From positions 923,501-987,500 of the forward strand of contig WAEK01000008.1 in the NCBI GenBank assembly GCA_011634665.1: DNA of 64,000 bases, written 5' to 3'. Below the pieces are notes generated by a model. It worked only from the letters and a program-made list of their open reading frames with translations. It was not told where the DNA came from and searched no databases. Every line of letters starts with the position of its first letter. The stretch's first letter is position 1. Below are positions 53,451-63,966 of the stretch, piece by piece. This DNA comes from Mortierella sp. BCC40632 (taxonomy: Eukaryota; Mortierellomycota; Mortierellomycetes; Mortierellales; Mortierellaceae). A program made the position numbers and the translations under genes.

Positions 53451-55216
53451 ATCGATAGGACTAGAAATGTTTCCAAACGAGTGAGAGTTCTCTGTCCCTG
53501 CTACTGTTGCTTCTGGGAGACAAGCCCTATGCAATAGCCTCTTTCTTCGGTTTGGGTAGTCGAGTTTTGAATACCAGCTTTCATGGATTAAAGATATCGG
53601 AGAAAATTATATCTGTTTTCCAACAAACTAACTAAAGAGATTGTTAATCAAGACAATGTGCCGACACGAACAAATACTCTTCTGGTCAGCGTGCTCTTGA
53701 AGGTTTCTGTTTTTTTTTTTTTTTTTTTTTTTTTTTTTGGTGATTGTTCTTTACAGTGCATTCCCCTTTTAGACCCCAGGGAGGGTGGTTGTAATGAAAG
53801 CACGATTGCCAATCACTTCAACCCTTTGTATTTGCTGGTAAAAGCATTGGAAGTCGGACTAATATCAAACAAGGATAAAAGGCACCAAAATGAGACATCG
53901 GCATGTGGGCTACATCGTAATGGAGTCGATCCACGAGAGCCATCTATCTCATTCTTACTCTGGTTGGTTCATGGTTTTTTTTTTTCGGAAGCCTGAAAAA
54001 AAGTACCCGCAAAAGTGTCGACCAGATTTCCATGGACTAATTTTGATACTTGTAGGCCTTGCGCATGTTTCTCTTCCTAACAGATCGCCGATGGTCTATT
54101 TTTCCGCATGGAATCCTCAGTCAACCTCATTGATCATACAACCCTTACTTCTAAGCCTACGTTCAGACAAAATGTGTTACGTTCGCCACTCATTTGATGG
54201 TTTTCATCCAGACTTGTTCAGTCCTCTACCCCCTCGAAGAGCTCTTTGCCAGTGAAAGGTTAGACTGGAATGTGGATTCGACCTCACGCGAGTTTAACGG
54301 CGCAGCAGTGGCAGAACGGAAATCTCCTCTAGCGCAGTGAGAAGCTATGAGCTATTCAAGTTGGCAGAATTAACACCCTCCCCCTCTCCTCCTTCCGTGA
54401 TCATGGAAGCTAAAGAATGTAGACAGTGGCAAGTCATTCACCAAGACTTCAGGGCGAAAGTATGGCCTTTGCCAAGCTGTAATCTTCACGGCAAGAGCCA
54501 TCTTACTTTGCCATGATACTCTTCAAAAGAGCAAGGACCAGGCATGAGCATTCTTCCAGGGATAGAGAGAGATGTGTGACTGGCGACACGTCGGGCGTCT
54601 AGGCTGTCAGATGAGAGAAGTCCTGGAACGTGCAACTGGATCTCAGCGAAAGAGCAGAGCCCTGAATCAGCCCGCTCTCCACCATCCACCATTCAGGACA
54701 AGGCAGGAAGACAAGCAAGAGAGTCGAAGAGGGTTGGGCCGAGAACTCGAAAGAGGAGTATGTGCTACACATGGTCCCCCTTCTCTCTTTATTGGGACGG
54801 GGGTTGAAACCAAGGTCCCATCCCAGACGATGGGGCAGACATTAACGGTGGACCGATATTAGGGCAGAAGGCCCACGTTCCGGTCAGCGTTGTCAGACAT
54901 GCAGAGGCGCAACGGTTGATGTGCACATGGCCAATATCGAGGGGAGGGTAGACAAGAGAGATTACTCTCTTGCTTTACTCCTCATTCCTCATTTGAGTCT
55001 TCCATCCAATCCCCTCTTCATTCGCCCTCTCATCCCCCAGACTCTCTCCTCCCCTTCCTCGCCTCACCCAATCTCCAGGCACCATTCATCCATTGTTCTC
55101 CAAAAAGTGATTTGCTACAACTGATTCTCAATTCAGGGCTAGATCTAGTGTACCTTCGTACCTCACCCGAGTACCTCACCCCTCCAGTCCCGAGCGCTTA
55201 ATACATCACCATCACA
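53451..55216. other. intergenic region before the monooxygenase pair
   Basis: It has a 29-bp T tract at 53710-53738. A pyrimidine-rich stretch at about 54960-55100 directly upstream of the next start codon is probably promoter and leader. Short frames around 53890-54250 and 54570-54860 have no recognisable domains. Confidence 0.4.
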
Positions 55217-57001
55217 ATGTCTTCCAGCCAGTACTCGGGAACAAGCAGCTACCACCGCTGGTCTTCCGGGGATAGGGCTACAGCAACTGCAAGCAACAGT
55301 AGTAGCCACTGTCCGTCCATTTACTCTACTGGCGAACGGACGACTCCCACGGTCTTGATCGCTGGAGCAGGTCTTGCGGGCCTATTCCTCGCCAATCTAC
55401 TCGAACACGCCAATATACCCTACCTTGTCTTTGAGCGTTCGAAGAGTATCCGCCCACTTGGTATGTACTCTGGCTGCGATACCTCCTCTCTCACTGACGC
55501 CCCCCCACACAACAGAGTGTTCGCAACAGCAAACTATGAGCCAAACTCGGTTAAGCTTCTCTGACACGGCGCCATGTCTCCTAAGTGGATGTGGGCTGAG
55601 GTTTGGATGTAACAGTGGGCTTTCTGCTCTTCGTCTTCAGGAAGAAAACCAGTATGGCTTTTGTGTAGACACGTCAATACCCATTGGCAGAGAGTCCATT
55701 GACCCACCCCTTTTCCCTATGTCTTCTAGGTGCAGTGATGTCGCTGAATGCCAATATCCTCCCAGTATTTGAGCAGTTGGGACTCTATGAAGAACTCCTC
55801 AAGATCTCATATCCCATTCCGGGAACAAACCTCGTCAAGGACAACATGAAGCCCATTGCTTTCATCCAAATTAAGAATCTGAAAGAGTTGTAAGAAGCGG
55901 GCATGTGTAAAGGAGCAAAAAGTGGTGTTCTCTATTTGTTTGTTGTTGTCCCCATGCAATTGGGACTACTTTCCTTCTCTCTCACACACAGTTCCCGGTC
56001 TTGTTGTACAAACCAACCAAAGAATCGGCTACGAATATATAGTATTCCCGCGACCGGCGTTGTATGACATGCTTTTTTCGAGGGTCCCTAAAGAGAAGAT
56101 TCTTTTGGGCAAGAGAGTCATGTCTATTCTCCAAAATGAGCATGGAGTCATGATCCGTTGTTCTGATAACCAAACCCATCACGGAGACATCCTTGTTGGT
56201 GCCGACGGTGCACACTCAAGTGTTCGACAGAGTCTGTACAAACGACTGAAGCAGGAAGGATCCCTACCCTCTGGAGATGATTCAGAGCTCTCGAAAGGAT
56301 TCTTATGCATGGTCGGAACAACAGACGCTTTGGATCCGGAGAGGTACCCTTGTTTACGGGACCCATTCGCACACTTTTCACAAGTCATTGGCAAAAACTC
56401 GCCCTACTCTGTAAGGTGTCCTTTGTGCCCAAGCACCCCACTCTATCCCGCTTACTCAACGGGGAGTTCTTGTTGGTTGGAGAAGTGGAAAAAAAGAAAA
56501 GAAGACGAGAGCAGTTGGGCAACCAAATAGCGCTCTCTTTCGTTTTCTCTTTGTGCAACCACCCATCGATAACCCAACCTGTCTCTTCTGTTCATTCTTC
56601 TGCATGCGCCCTTCTGACTGATTTCTTTTTTTTTTTCTTCACCACTCTACACCCCGCATGTCTCATTCTGATCATTGGCGCCAACAAAAACGCTTTGCTC
56701 ATTCGACAGTGGAGCACGATTACGGTCCCAGACAACAAGATCTGCTGGAACGTTGTTCAGCAGCTATCCGACTCAATGACCTTTGATGATATCAAGTTCC
56801 GTAACTCAGAATGGGCACCAGAGACGAACCAGGCCATGATCGAAGAGGTCAAAGACTTCCGAATCACAATTGGTGGGACTATGGGAGACCTGATTGCCGC
56901 CACACCAGCCGAAAGGATCTCAAAAGTGTTCCTGGAGGAGAAGTTCTTTGAGACATGGTATTCGGGACGGACAGTCTTGATAGGCGACGGTAAGAATACA
57001 C

Positions 57002-57038
<37 letters not shown>

Positions 57039-57921
57039 AGAGACAGCTCTTTGAGGTGGGTGGGATGTGTGTTCAGCAGATGCTCAGATTATTTATCTCG
57101 GGCTGCATGTTTCTTTTTTCCCTCGTGGGTCTGGCCATGGACCATGATAGCCTGCCACAAGGTAAGATAGAGCCAATTGATAGGTTTGACTATTGAATAC
57201 CCTGTGTGTTCATATTCCTTTCTAACCCTGAGCAACTGAAATCTCTTTCTTCTTTGCTGTACAGCTTCTCCCTAGTGCAGGACAAGGTAAAGTTATTATG
57301 AGCATTGTCAGAAACAGCTGTTCGGGATAAACATCTTTTTCTAACAAGATGTGACGTGCTGTCCTTCATAGGAGCGGTGAATGCTATGCAAGACGCAGTC
57401 ATTTTAGCCAACTGCCTTTATGACATTGAATCCGTGTCTCACGAAAACGTCGAGGCGGCCCTCAAGGACTATAAGGATCAGCGATACCCTCATGTCAAGT
57501 ACCAGTTTGACGCCAGCAATACAAATGCAAAGGTCATTTATGGACAGGCAAGTAACACTATTTCCTCGTACTCCCGTCAACGTGCTAAGGAGCTCCATTT
57601 TTTTTTAATTTTTTGAGACTAACTGTCATGAATACTACGCAATAGACCTGGGTTGATCGGATGGTCCGCCATGTAGTGTTCAATTATCTGCCAAAGTCGG
57701 TTCAAACAAGGAATGTGGCCAAAGGGGCTGGATACCGACCTCAAGCAGCATTTTTGCCGTTTATTGAGAATAGAGGCAAGAGTCCAGTCCTTCCACAGAA
57801 GCCTTCAAGGCGGCATCTGGAAGAGCAACGACGGATGGCGCAGTTGGAGAAGGAAAAACAGCAGCAACAACAGCAACAACAACAACAGCAACAGCAACAG
57901 CAACAACAAGAGCGACAATAA
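55217..57921 (+). CDS. FAD-dependent monooxygenase (salicylate hydroxylase-like), copy 1
   Basis: Eight exons: 55217-55460, 55730-55889, 56023-56410, 56710-56989, 57151-57161, 57265-57286, 57372-57547 and 57646-57921, giving 518 residues. The dinucleotide-binding motif is VLIAGAGLAGLFLANLL near residue 46, ending in the acidic FER that binds the ribose. RCSDNQTHHGDILVGADGA is the DG motif. The second FAD site GDACHKLLPSAGQG is split over four exons, including 11- and 22-nt micro-exons. Intron 7 has a GC donor (CAG|GCAAGT). Enzymes of this group use NAD(P)H and O2 to hydroxylate aromatic or other small substrates; the substrate cannot be told. The C-terminus is a 17-residue Gln run in EKEKQQQ...ERQ. 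The exon 3 acceptor (AAAG at 56022) is chosen because it keeps phase and matches the paralogue. The more obvious CACAG upstream would break it. Confidence 0.88.
57861..57909 (+). repeat. CAG/CAA repeat encoding a polyglutamine tail
   Basis: A run of mixed CAG and CAA codons encodes about 17 Gln at the extreme C-terminus of the first monooxygenase. The downstream paralogue ends without it. Confidence 0.9.
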
Positions 57922-57968
57922 CATCAAGCATCATCCATTGATACTTCAGCCCCCTGCATTTGAGGAAA

Positions 57969-57974
57969 AATAAA
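57969..57974 (+). terminator. AATAAA poly(A) signal of monooxygenase copy 1
   Basis: AATAAA lies 48 bp after the stop codon, in an A-rich stretch ending at about 57992. The spacer to the next gene (57975-58471) is otherwise a pyrimidine-rich promoter with TTCC/TTCT runs at about 58225-58290. Confidence 0.5.
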
Positions 57975-58471
57975 ATAATAAAAAAAAAAAAAGTACTCGT
58001 CGTACACCGGCCTTCTGGCTTAAAAGGATGAACAAAGGGAAGGTTTGGGATTGAGAGCAAAACACGATGACTGGATAGAGGGCCTGATTCGGGTGTTGGA
58101 CACAAGGTTCAGGTCAAGAAAGAAAAAAAGGCGATGTACCATCAAAAACAGGTTTCCGTTGAAGAGAGTGGGCAAATATGGACGCCTCCTCTAAAAGCAG
58201 CTGCCGGGTGCGCTGATTTCCTTCCGCTCCTTTCTTTTTCTTCTTTCTTTCCTTTCTTCCTTCTTCCTTCTTTCCTTTCCTTCTTCTTCTCCAGACCACC
58301 TTCTCTCTTCACTCCATCCACTTTCCCATCCGTTCTTCCCTTCTCACACTCATTTTACTACATAATATTGTCAAGTCAAGGACAAGGGATCACTCATATA
58401 CCCCGACTAGGACCAAGGACACCAAAAAGAAGCAGAATATTATCGGATACCCTCAGTAATCTCATTCCATC

Positions 58472-59462
58472 ATGTCAGAGCTTCCACCAAGACCGCTGCC
58501 CAAAGTGCTGATTGTTGGCGCAGGACTAGCAGGACTTTTACACGCAATGTTGTTGGAGCGTGCCAACATCCCTTATGAGATCTTTGAGCGGGCCTCCACC
58601 GTGAAGCCATTGGGTGAGTACCCTCATGAAAATATACTCTCACTCTCATCTACAATCCCCCCACCCACTGCATCCCTCCTTGAGGTTTGCTACTAGACAG
58701 GCCTTGAGTGTGTGAAATCTGGGACACTAATATTTATGAATGACCTTGATTTTTTTTTTTTTTTCATAACAGGTGCTGTGATGTCGTTGAATGCCAATAT
58801 CTTGCCAGTATTCGAACAGCTGGGACTCTACGAAGATTTGCTTAAAATCTCTTTTCCAATCTTGGCCACTGACATGTACCAAGATACCATGGAGCCAATT
58901 GCTGTCGTTAAGGTTGAGGGTGTCAAGGACAAAAAAAAAAAAGAAAGCTTGGAGGAAACTCAAAATTGTCAGTTATCTTCAAGCCCAGTTCGGGACACAG
59001 ATTCATTTTGGCTCTCGGACCTCTAATATTTTTTTTTTTTGTTGCACTCTTTGAACCTACTTTGGAACACAGTATCGGATACGACTATGTAGTGTTTGCA
59101 CGACCTTTGCTCTATGATCTGTTCCTATCCAAGATCCCCAAGGAAAAGATCCACTTCAACAAAAAAATTGTCCAAGCCACCTCGGACAAGGACAAAGTGA
59201 CGATAGAATGTCAGGATGGCACAAAGTACGAGGGGGACTTGCTCGTGGGTGCTGATGGAGCCTACAGTGTTGTCCGGGAACAAATGTACAAGGATATGGC
59301 ACAAAAAGGAATTTTGCCTGCTATGGATAGTGACCAAATGGACAAGGGATATGTTTGCTTGGTTGGAACAAGTGATCCCCTGGACCCCGAAAAGTATCCA
59401 GTTCTCAAGGATGACTTTGCTCACTTTGCTCAGATCATGGGAACCGGCAGTCCATACTCGGT

Positions 59463-59494
<32 letters not shown>

Positions 59495-60733
59495 CGGTTA
59501 TCCTTCTCTCCTTTTCATTGCCTCTTTGATACTCCTCTTTTAGGCTCTCTCTGGACTTTGAGTTCAAGAACTCGCCTCTTTCTTGTCTCTCCTCATCTCT
59601 TGCACTCAATTTGTTTGTTCGCCGTTTCTAAATGCCGTCTCTTTTTCTCTCACGCTGTCCCTTTAGTGGAGCACCATCTCTGTGCCAAACAGAAAGATCT
59701 GCTGGAATGTGGTTGCAGAGTTGGCAGCAACAGTTAGACATGAAGACTCGCTCCTGAAGAATTCCGAGTGGGGACCAGAGGCCAATGAAAAGATGATCAA
59801 GGAAGTCTCTGGCTTCAAGACACCTTTCGGAGGATTGATGGGCGATTTGATCGAAGCCACGCCAAGAGAACGGATCTCAAAGGTGTTTTTGGAAGAGAAG
59901 CTGTTCCAGACTTGGCATCACGGACGAATGGTCCTCATCGGAGATGGTAAGTCCTAAAGAATAAATTAGGCGGGTTTTAGAAGAAAGAGGGACAAGAATT
60001 GACTCTCTCAGCTAACTTTATTCATCCACTTTGTCACCACTTCCTTGACAACCCCTCCCCCTCCCTCTCCATCATGTTTTCAGCATGCCATAAGGTAATC
60101 TAGGCCCGGGTTCCTTTCTTGACATCAATGCTTAATCACATTTATGCCAGACTTTCCTGTAACTCAACTGATTGGTTTTTCTTTTTCTTTTTGCCCTGTT
60201 TCTCAAAAAACGCCAGATGTTGCCAAGCGCTGGTCAAGGTGAGACCCATGAAAAGAAAAAATTAACCCAAGCACTCTCAAGCCCTCCGTTAACTCGGTTT
60301 CTCACACAATATTTCCTCTTTCTCTCTATCCTTCCTTTTAGGCGCCGTCAACGCTATGCAAGACTCGGTCATTCTTGCCAACGCCCTCTACGACCTTCAC
60401 TCACTCTCTGTCAAGGACATCTCTGCTGCCTTTGAAGACTATCGCCTTCAGCGGATGCCTCATGTCAAGTATCAATTCGATGTGTCCAAGTCTCAGGCTC
60501 GAATCATTTATGGCCAAACTCTCTTTAGTCGTGTCATGCGTCATGTCGTCTTCAATTACCTCCCTAGATCTGTTCAGACCAAGAATATCGCCAAGGGTGC
60601 CGGTTACCGACCACAGGCAACCTTCTTGCCCCTGGTACCAACTCGTGGTTCATCAGAAGTCTTGCCCCAAAGACCATCCAGAAGATATACAGAGGAGCAG
60701 GAGTACGCTCAAAAGCATGTTGCTGCTGTTTAA
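58472..60733 (+). CDS. FAD-dependent monooxygenase (salicylate hydroxylase-like), copy 2
   Basis: Exons: 58472-58613, 58773 to about 58930-58971, 59073-59460, 59667-59946, 60082-60092, 60217-60238 and 60342-60733. Lengths of exons 3-6 (388, 280, 11 and 22 nt) equal those of copy 1. The FAD motif is VLIVGAGLAGLLHAMLLE near residue 12, GDLLVGADGA is the DG motif, and GDACHKMLPSAGQG is the second FAD site. The N-terminus is shorter than in copy 1, without the Ser-rich extension. The 3' end of exon 2 is not resolved: the position matching the copy 1 donor falls in a 12-A run (58931-58942) with no GT. A GTTATC at 58972 keeps phase but is a poor donor. The gene may therefore be intact with an odd donor, or affected by a homopolymer sequencing error. 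Transcription follows copy 1 head to tail. Confidence 0.85.
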
Positions 60734-61092
60734 GTAGAATGAATGAGAGAGAGAGAGAGAAAGAAAGAGAGAGACAGAAATATATCATCGTTCATAAAGG
60801 TACAAACAAAGTTAGTCTCGGATGCCCTTTGTCAGTCCCTCTCTCGGATCCAGCCTGTTCTGGCACTCTCATGTGAGAACTGAGAGGGCTTGGGCATCAA
60901 GAGAATGTTTGCTATCTTTCTTTTTTTCATTTTCTTTTCTTTAAAAAAAAATTTATTGTTCAATATGTAAGTTTAGTGAATGCTAAAACAGAGAGGCAAG
61001 CAAAGAGAGTCGAAGGAGAGAGTGAGAGAGTGAGAGAGAGAGTAAAGAAAGAAAGAGAGAAAAGAGACAGAAGAGGAAAAAATAAAAGAAAT
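60734..61092. other. convergent spacer, no gene seen
   Basis: The 3' flanks of monooxygenase copy 2 and LRR-like member C. It contains GA-rich simple sequence (60745-60776 and 61010-61075) and an AATAAA on the minus strand at 60952-60957, which is the probable poly(A) signal of member C. Confidence 0.5.
60952..60957 (-). terminator. AATAAA poly(A) signal of LRR-like member C
   Basis: The complement of TTTATT here is AATAAA, 136 bp past the minus-strand stop at 61093. Confidence 0.5.
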
Positions 61093-63966
61093 CTAGCCGT
61101 CCTTGCGAACGGTACACTTGACAAGATTCTGGTTTGCCCAGGTGATCAACTCGGACTTCATGCTCTGGCTAATGTTATAACAGCGCTCCAAGTTAAGGAC
61201 TTCCAACTTGGGCATAGGTCGCACTTCATTTTCACCACCTCGATGTCTCGATCCGGACCTTGTTCTCGATCGAGGTCGTGATCGGGTTCTGGATCGTGAT
61301 CGAGGTCGGCGTCCTGCCGCAGCTGCTGCGGCAGAGGCGAATCCTTGCTCTGGCGCCCCCATATCATCGTCCGGGTCTGGGACTAGTCGACGCATCAGGA
61401 ACATAATCACCTCATCCCCAACATTCGATCGACTCAGGCTGAGCTCCACCAGTGACATCAAATCAATCACCTCAAATACCTTGAGCCAATCGCCTGTGGA
61501 TAGGTGCAGGCTCTCCAATCCCAGATAATGAAGTCGATGCAATTGAATCAACCCAGTCTGTGCATTCACTGTTGGTGCAAAAATTTGTTTGTAGGCATGC
61601 GCTGCAGATGACCCCATATCTGGTGAGCGGAAGCCTCCCTTTCCTAGCCCTGCACTCAACATTGACGAATCGCCTGAGAACATCACCACGAGTTGTTTGG
61701 TCAGACAGTCGACAGCATTGGAAGTCATCCCAGGGAATCCTGGACTGGTCAAAAAGAATTCTTCAATTGCTGGGAAAGTCATCTGACAAGTGTTCTCCAG
61801 AATCTTTGGTTCCCGTGGGGCCTCGTTACCAATCTCGAGACTGGTGATCCTGGAAGAGATACGATCCACCCAGGTGGCCCAAAATTCGTCATCCTCGGTA
61901 TCCGTTTTGAGAGTGGCCCGGATGGTCACCCTCAACTGGCTCAATCGCTCCGACATTAGGATAACCTCTGTAAGATCTTGAACATTGGTCGGCTTGAGTT
62001 CCAGGCTTGTGATTTCAACCTTTTCCAGTCTCGAACAAGATCCAAGCGTCTCGATACTCCTTCGTAGTGCAGACCATTCCTTAGGACTCAGCAGATTGTG
62101 GTCAATGTTCAGGCTCATCAGTGCCCATCCGTATTCTTCAAATAATGTCCCGAGCGCCATTGGGTCCACCCACTTCAAATGGCCAAGCTCAAAAATGACT
62201 GCTTGTGCGTCGTACAGATTTGGAAAAGTGAGCTTGTTCGTAACGTAGTTCAATTCCAAGAAACGCAAGGGATCCGCCTTCATCCGACCAGAAGCTGTGT
62301 CTCGGACAAGTTCGTATGTATCCTTGAACTGCCGGAACGTACTTGCGATCCGCAGCTCTGATAGATGTCGATTGTGCTGGATTAGCCCCTTCAAAAGCGC
62401 CCTCTCCTTATCGAGATCGAACCGTGCCGCAATAGTAAACTTTCGTAACGTAAACCGGTACTTGAGCATTTGAGCTGTCTCGAAGGAACTAGCGCTCAGC
62501 TCCATTCCATTTACATTGCCATCCTGGTAATCGAGATCGACATGATCCAGAGGACCTGCGTTCAGCTTTAGCCGTTTGAATTGGTGTCGTTGGCGCGAAT
62601 CTAGTCCGTCGATTGCATGTTGTACCACCAAAAACCCGTCGCCCACTGCGGTACATCCCATCCTAAATTCCATTAACCGAGGACAGTTCTTGATCAGTGC
62701 ATCCACTCTCGCTGTCTCAATTTTAAAATCAAATTGGTCCTGCAAATGAAGCATCCGAAGATGGCTAGGGCGTGACGAGACCCCGATCCGTTTGAAAAAT
62801 CCCTCCATTGGGCCCAGCGTGAATGAACAAAGCCGGGAGTTAGCCATGAGTTGGAAGATAGGATCAATCCGTTTGGCCTTGATAATCGGATCCTGTGCTG
62901 GTCCTGATTTCGAGCTCTGTAGCTCAACCGCAACGATACAGGAACTACTATCGATTGCCATCCGAAGATCCTTAAAGTCTTCTTGAGTTGTTGGCCAGTA
63001 GAGGTTGATGGACAACTCCTGGATGAAGGGTGCGCCGTCCAAATGAAAGTATTGGTAAAACAACTTGGCCATACTGCTGGTTGAAAACATAATGTCGAGC
63101 TTGCCCATTCTTTCGTTGAACACACCCCTATTCGCCTCGACAAATTGTCGGAATGCGTTCGGGGCTACTGGTCGAGAGACAAAGGCGTAGTGACCCGAGC
63201 ACACCCACTTAACGAAGCCTTCTGGTGTGATGATCCGGTAGAGACCGCCTGGTGTCGAGGATGGGTTCGCGGCACTAATAGTCTTGTCCTTGAGGTATCG
63301 TTTGACATTTTCAAATTCACGCATGCGGATAATAGGCGATCGGTATGTTGCCATGGCTGCCCCTCCATCCGCAGAGGATCTCAGCAACCGTTGTAGATAA
63401 TCAATTGAACGGAAGACAGCCACCTCAATTCCCTCAGACATCGCAGGCGTAGTGATAACATCCTCCTCGATTCCCAGGTTCTCGAGTACAGGAACCTCAT
63501 ACCCAGACATACGAATACTATGCCGGAACATTTGCAGAAGCGTCAATGCATGCTCACCAAACTTTCGTAGAAACTCGTATGGCCGATCTATATCATATCC
63601 TGGATGTTGAGCAAGGTGAAGCCGGTGCTCCATCCGTACTTTTGCGTTGCCTGGTTGTTGTCCATGTGTATGTGAACCACATTCGCACAGATAAAAAAGT
63701 CGGAACTTGTTTTCGTATAGGTCTTCGGGGTCCCAGTCTGTCGGGTCTTTGGGCAAGACAATGAAGAGCCGAGGAGCGGTATATTCGTGCATCTCGTAAT
63801 TTTTGGACAAAATCTGGTAGAGTCTGTTTTCCAAATCACGCCGTTGTTCCCGAGTAAGGTCCTCAGTATCAAAGATACGGCGACGCATCTGGGCTGTGAG
63901 AGGTCGTGGCTGATGTCTATGTTTAGAGGCAATGCTGGAAAGTGAGCTAACGGTCGAGATGGACAT
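61093..63966 (-). CDS. LRR-like protein of the expanded family (member C), 5' end may be outside the window
   Basis: An uninterrupted frame of 957 residues from ATG 63966. The same frame stays open to the right edge, so an upstream exon or earlier start may exist. The family core is present in order: PRLFIVLPKD, FYLCECGSHTHGQ at about 91-103 and VKWVCSGHYAF at about 253. Then come about 600 residues of Leu-rich repeat-like segments (LRMLHLQDQFDF, LHYLGLESLHL, LEVLNLERCYN). Near the C-terminus an RS-dipeptide stretch (GRRPRSRSRTRSRPRSR) follows an Ala run. RS stretches are common in RNA-processing or nuclear-speckle proteins, but one stretch does not assign function. It lacks the ILWESIEHVF module seen in member A. 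Function unknown. Confidence 0.75.
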   Translation of the reverse strand: MSISTVSSLSSIASKHRHQPRPLTAQMRRRIFDTEDLTREQRRDLENRLYQILSKNYEMHEYTAPRLFIVLPKDPTDWDPEDLYENKFRLFYLCECGSHTHGQQPGNAKVRMEHRLHLAQHPGYDIDRPYEFLRKFGEHALTLLQMFRHSIRMSGYEVPVLENLGIEEDVITTPAMSEGIEVAVFRSIDYLQRLLRSSADGGAAMATYRSPIIRMREFENVKRYLKDKTISAANPSSTPGGLYRIITPEGFVKWVCSGHYAFVSRPVAPNAFRQFVEANRGVFNERMGKLDIMFSTSSMAKLFYQYFHLDGAPFIQELSINLYWPTTQEDFKDLRMAIDSSSCIVAVELQSSKSGPAQDPIIKAKRIDPIFQLMANSRLCSFTLGPMEGFFKRIGVSSRPSHLRMLHLQDQFDFKIETARVDALIKNCPRLMEFRMGCTAVGDGFLVVQHAIDGLDSRQRHQFKRLKLNAGPLDHVDLDYQDGNVNGMELSASSFETAQMLKYRFTLRKFTIAARFDLDKERALLKGLIQHNRHLSELRIASTFRQFKDTYELVRDTASGRMKADPLRFLELNYVTNKLTFPNLYDAQAVIFELGHLKWVDPMALGTLFEEYGWALMSLNIDHNLLSPKEWSALRRSIETLGSCSRLEKVEITSLELKPTNVQDLTEVILMSERLSQLRVTIRATLKTDTEDDEFWATWVDRISSRITSLEIGNEAPREPKILENTCQMTFPAIEEFFLTSPGFPGMTSNAVDCLTKQLVVMFSGDSSMLSAGLGKGGFRSPDMGSSAAHAYKQIFAPTVNAQTGLIQLHRLHYLGLESLHLSTGDWLKVFEVIDLMSLVELSLSRSNVGDEVIMFLMRRLVPDPDDDMGAPEQGFASAAAAAAGRRPRSRSRTRSRPRSRTRSGSRHRGGENEVRPMPKLEVLNLERCYNISQSMKSELITWANQNLVKCTVRKDG

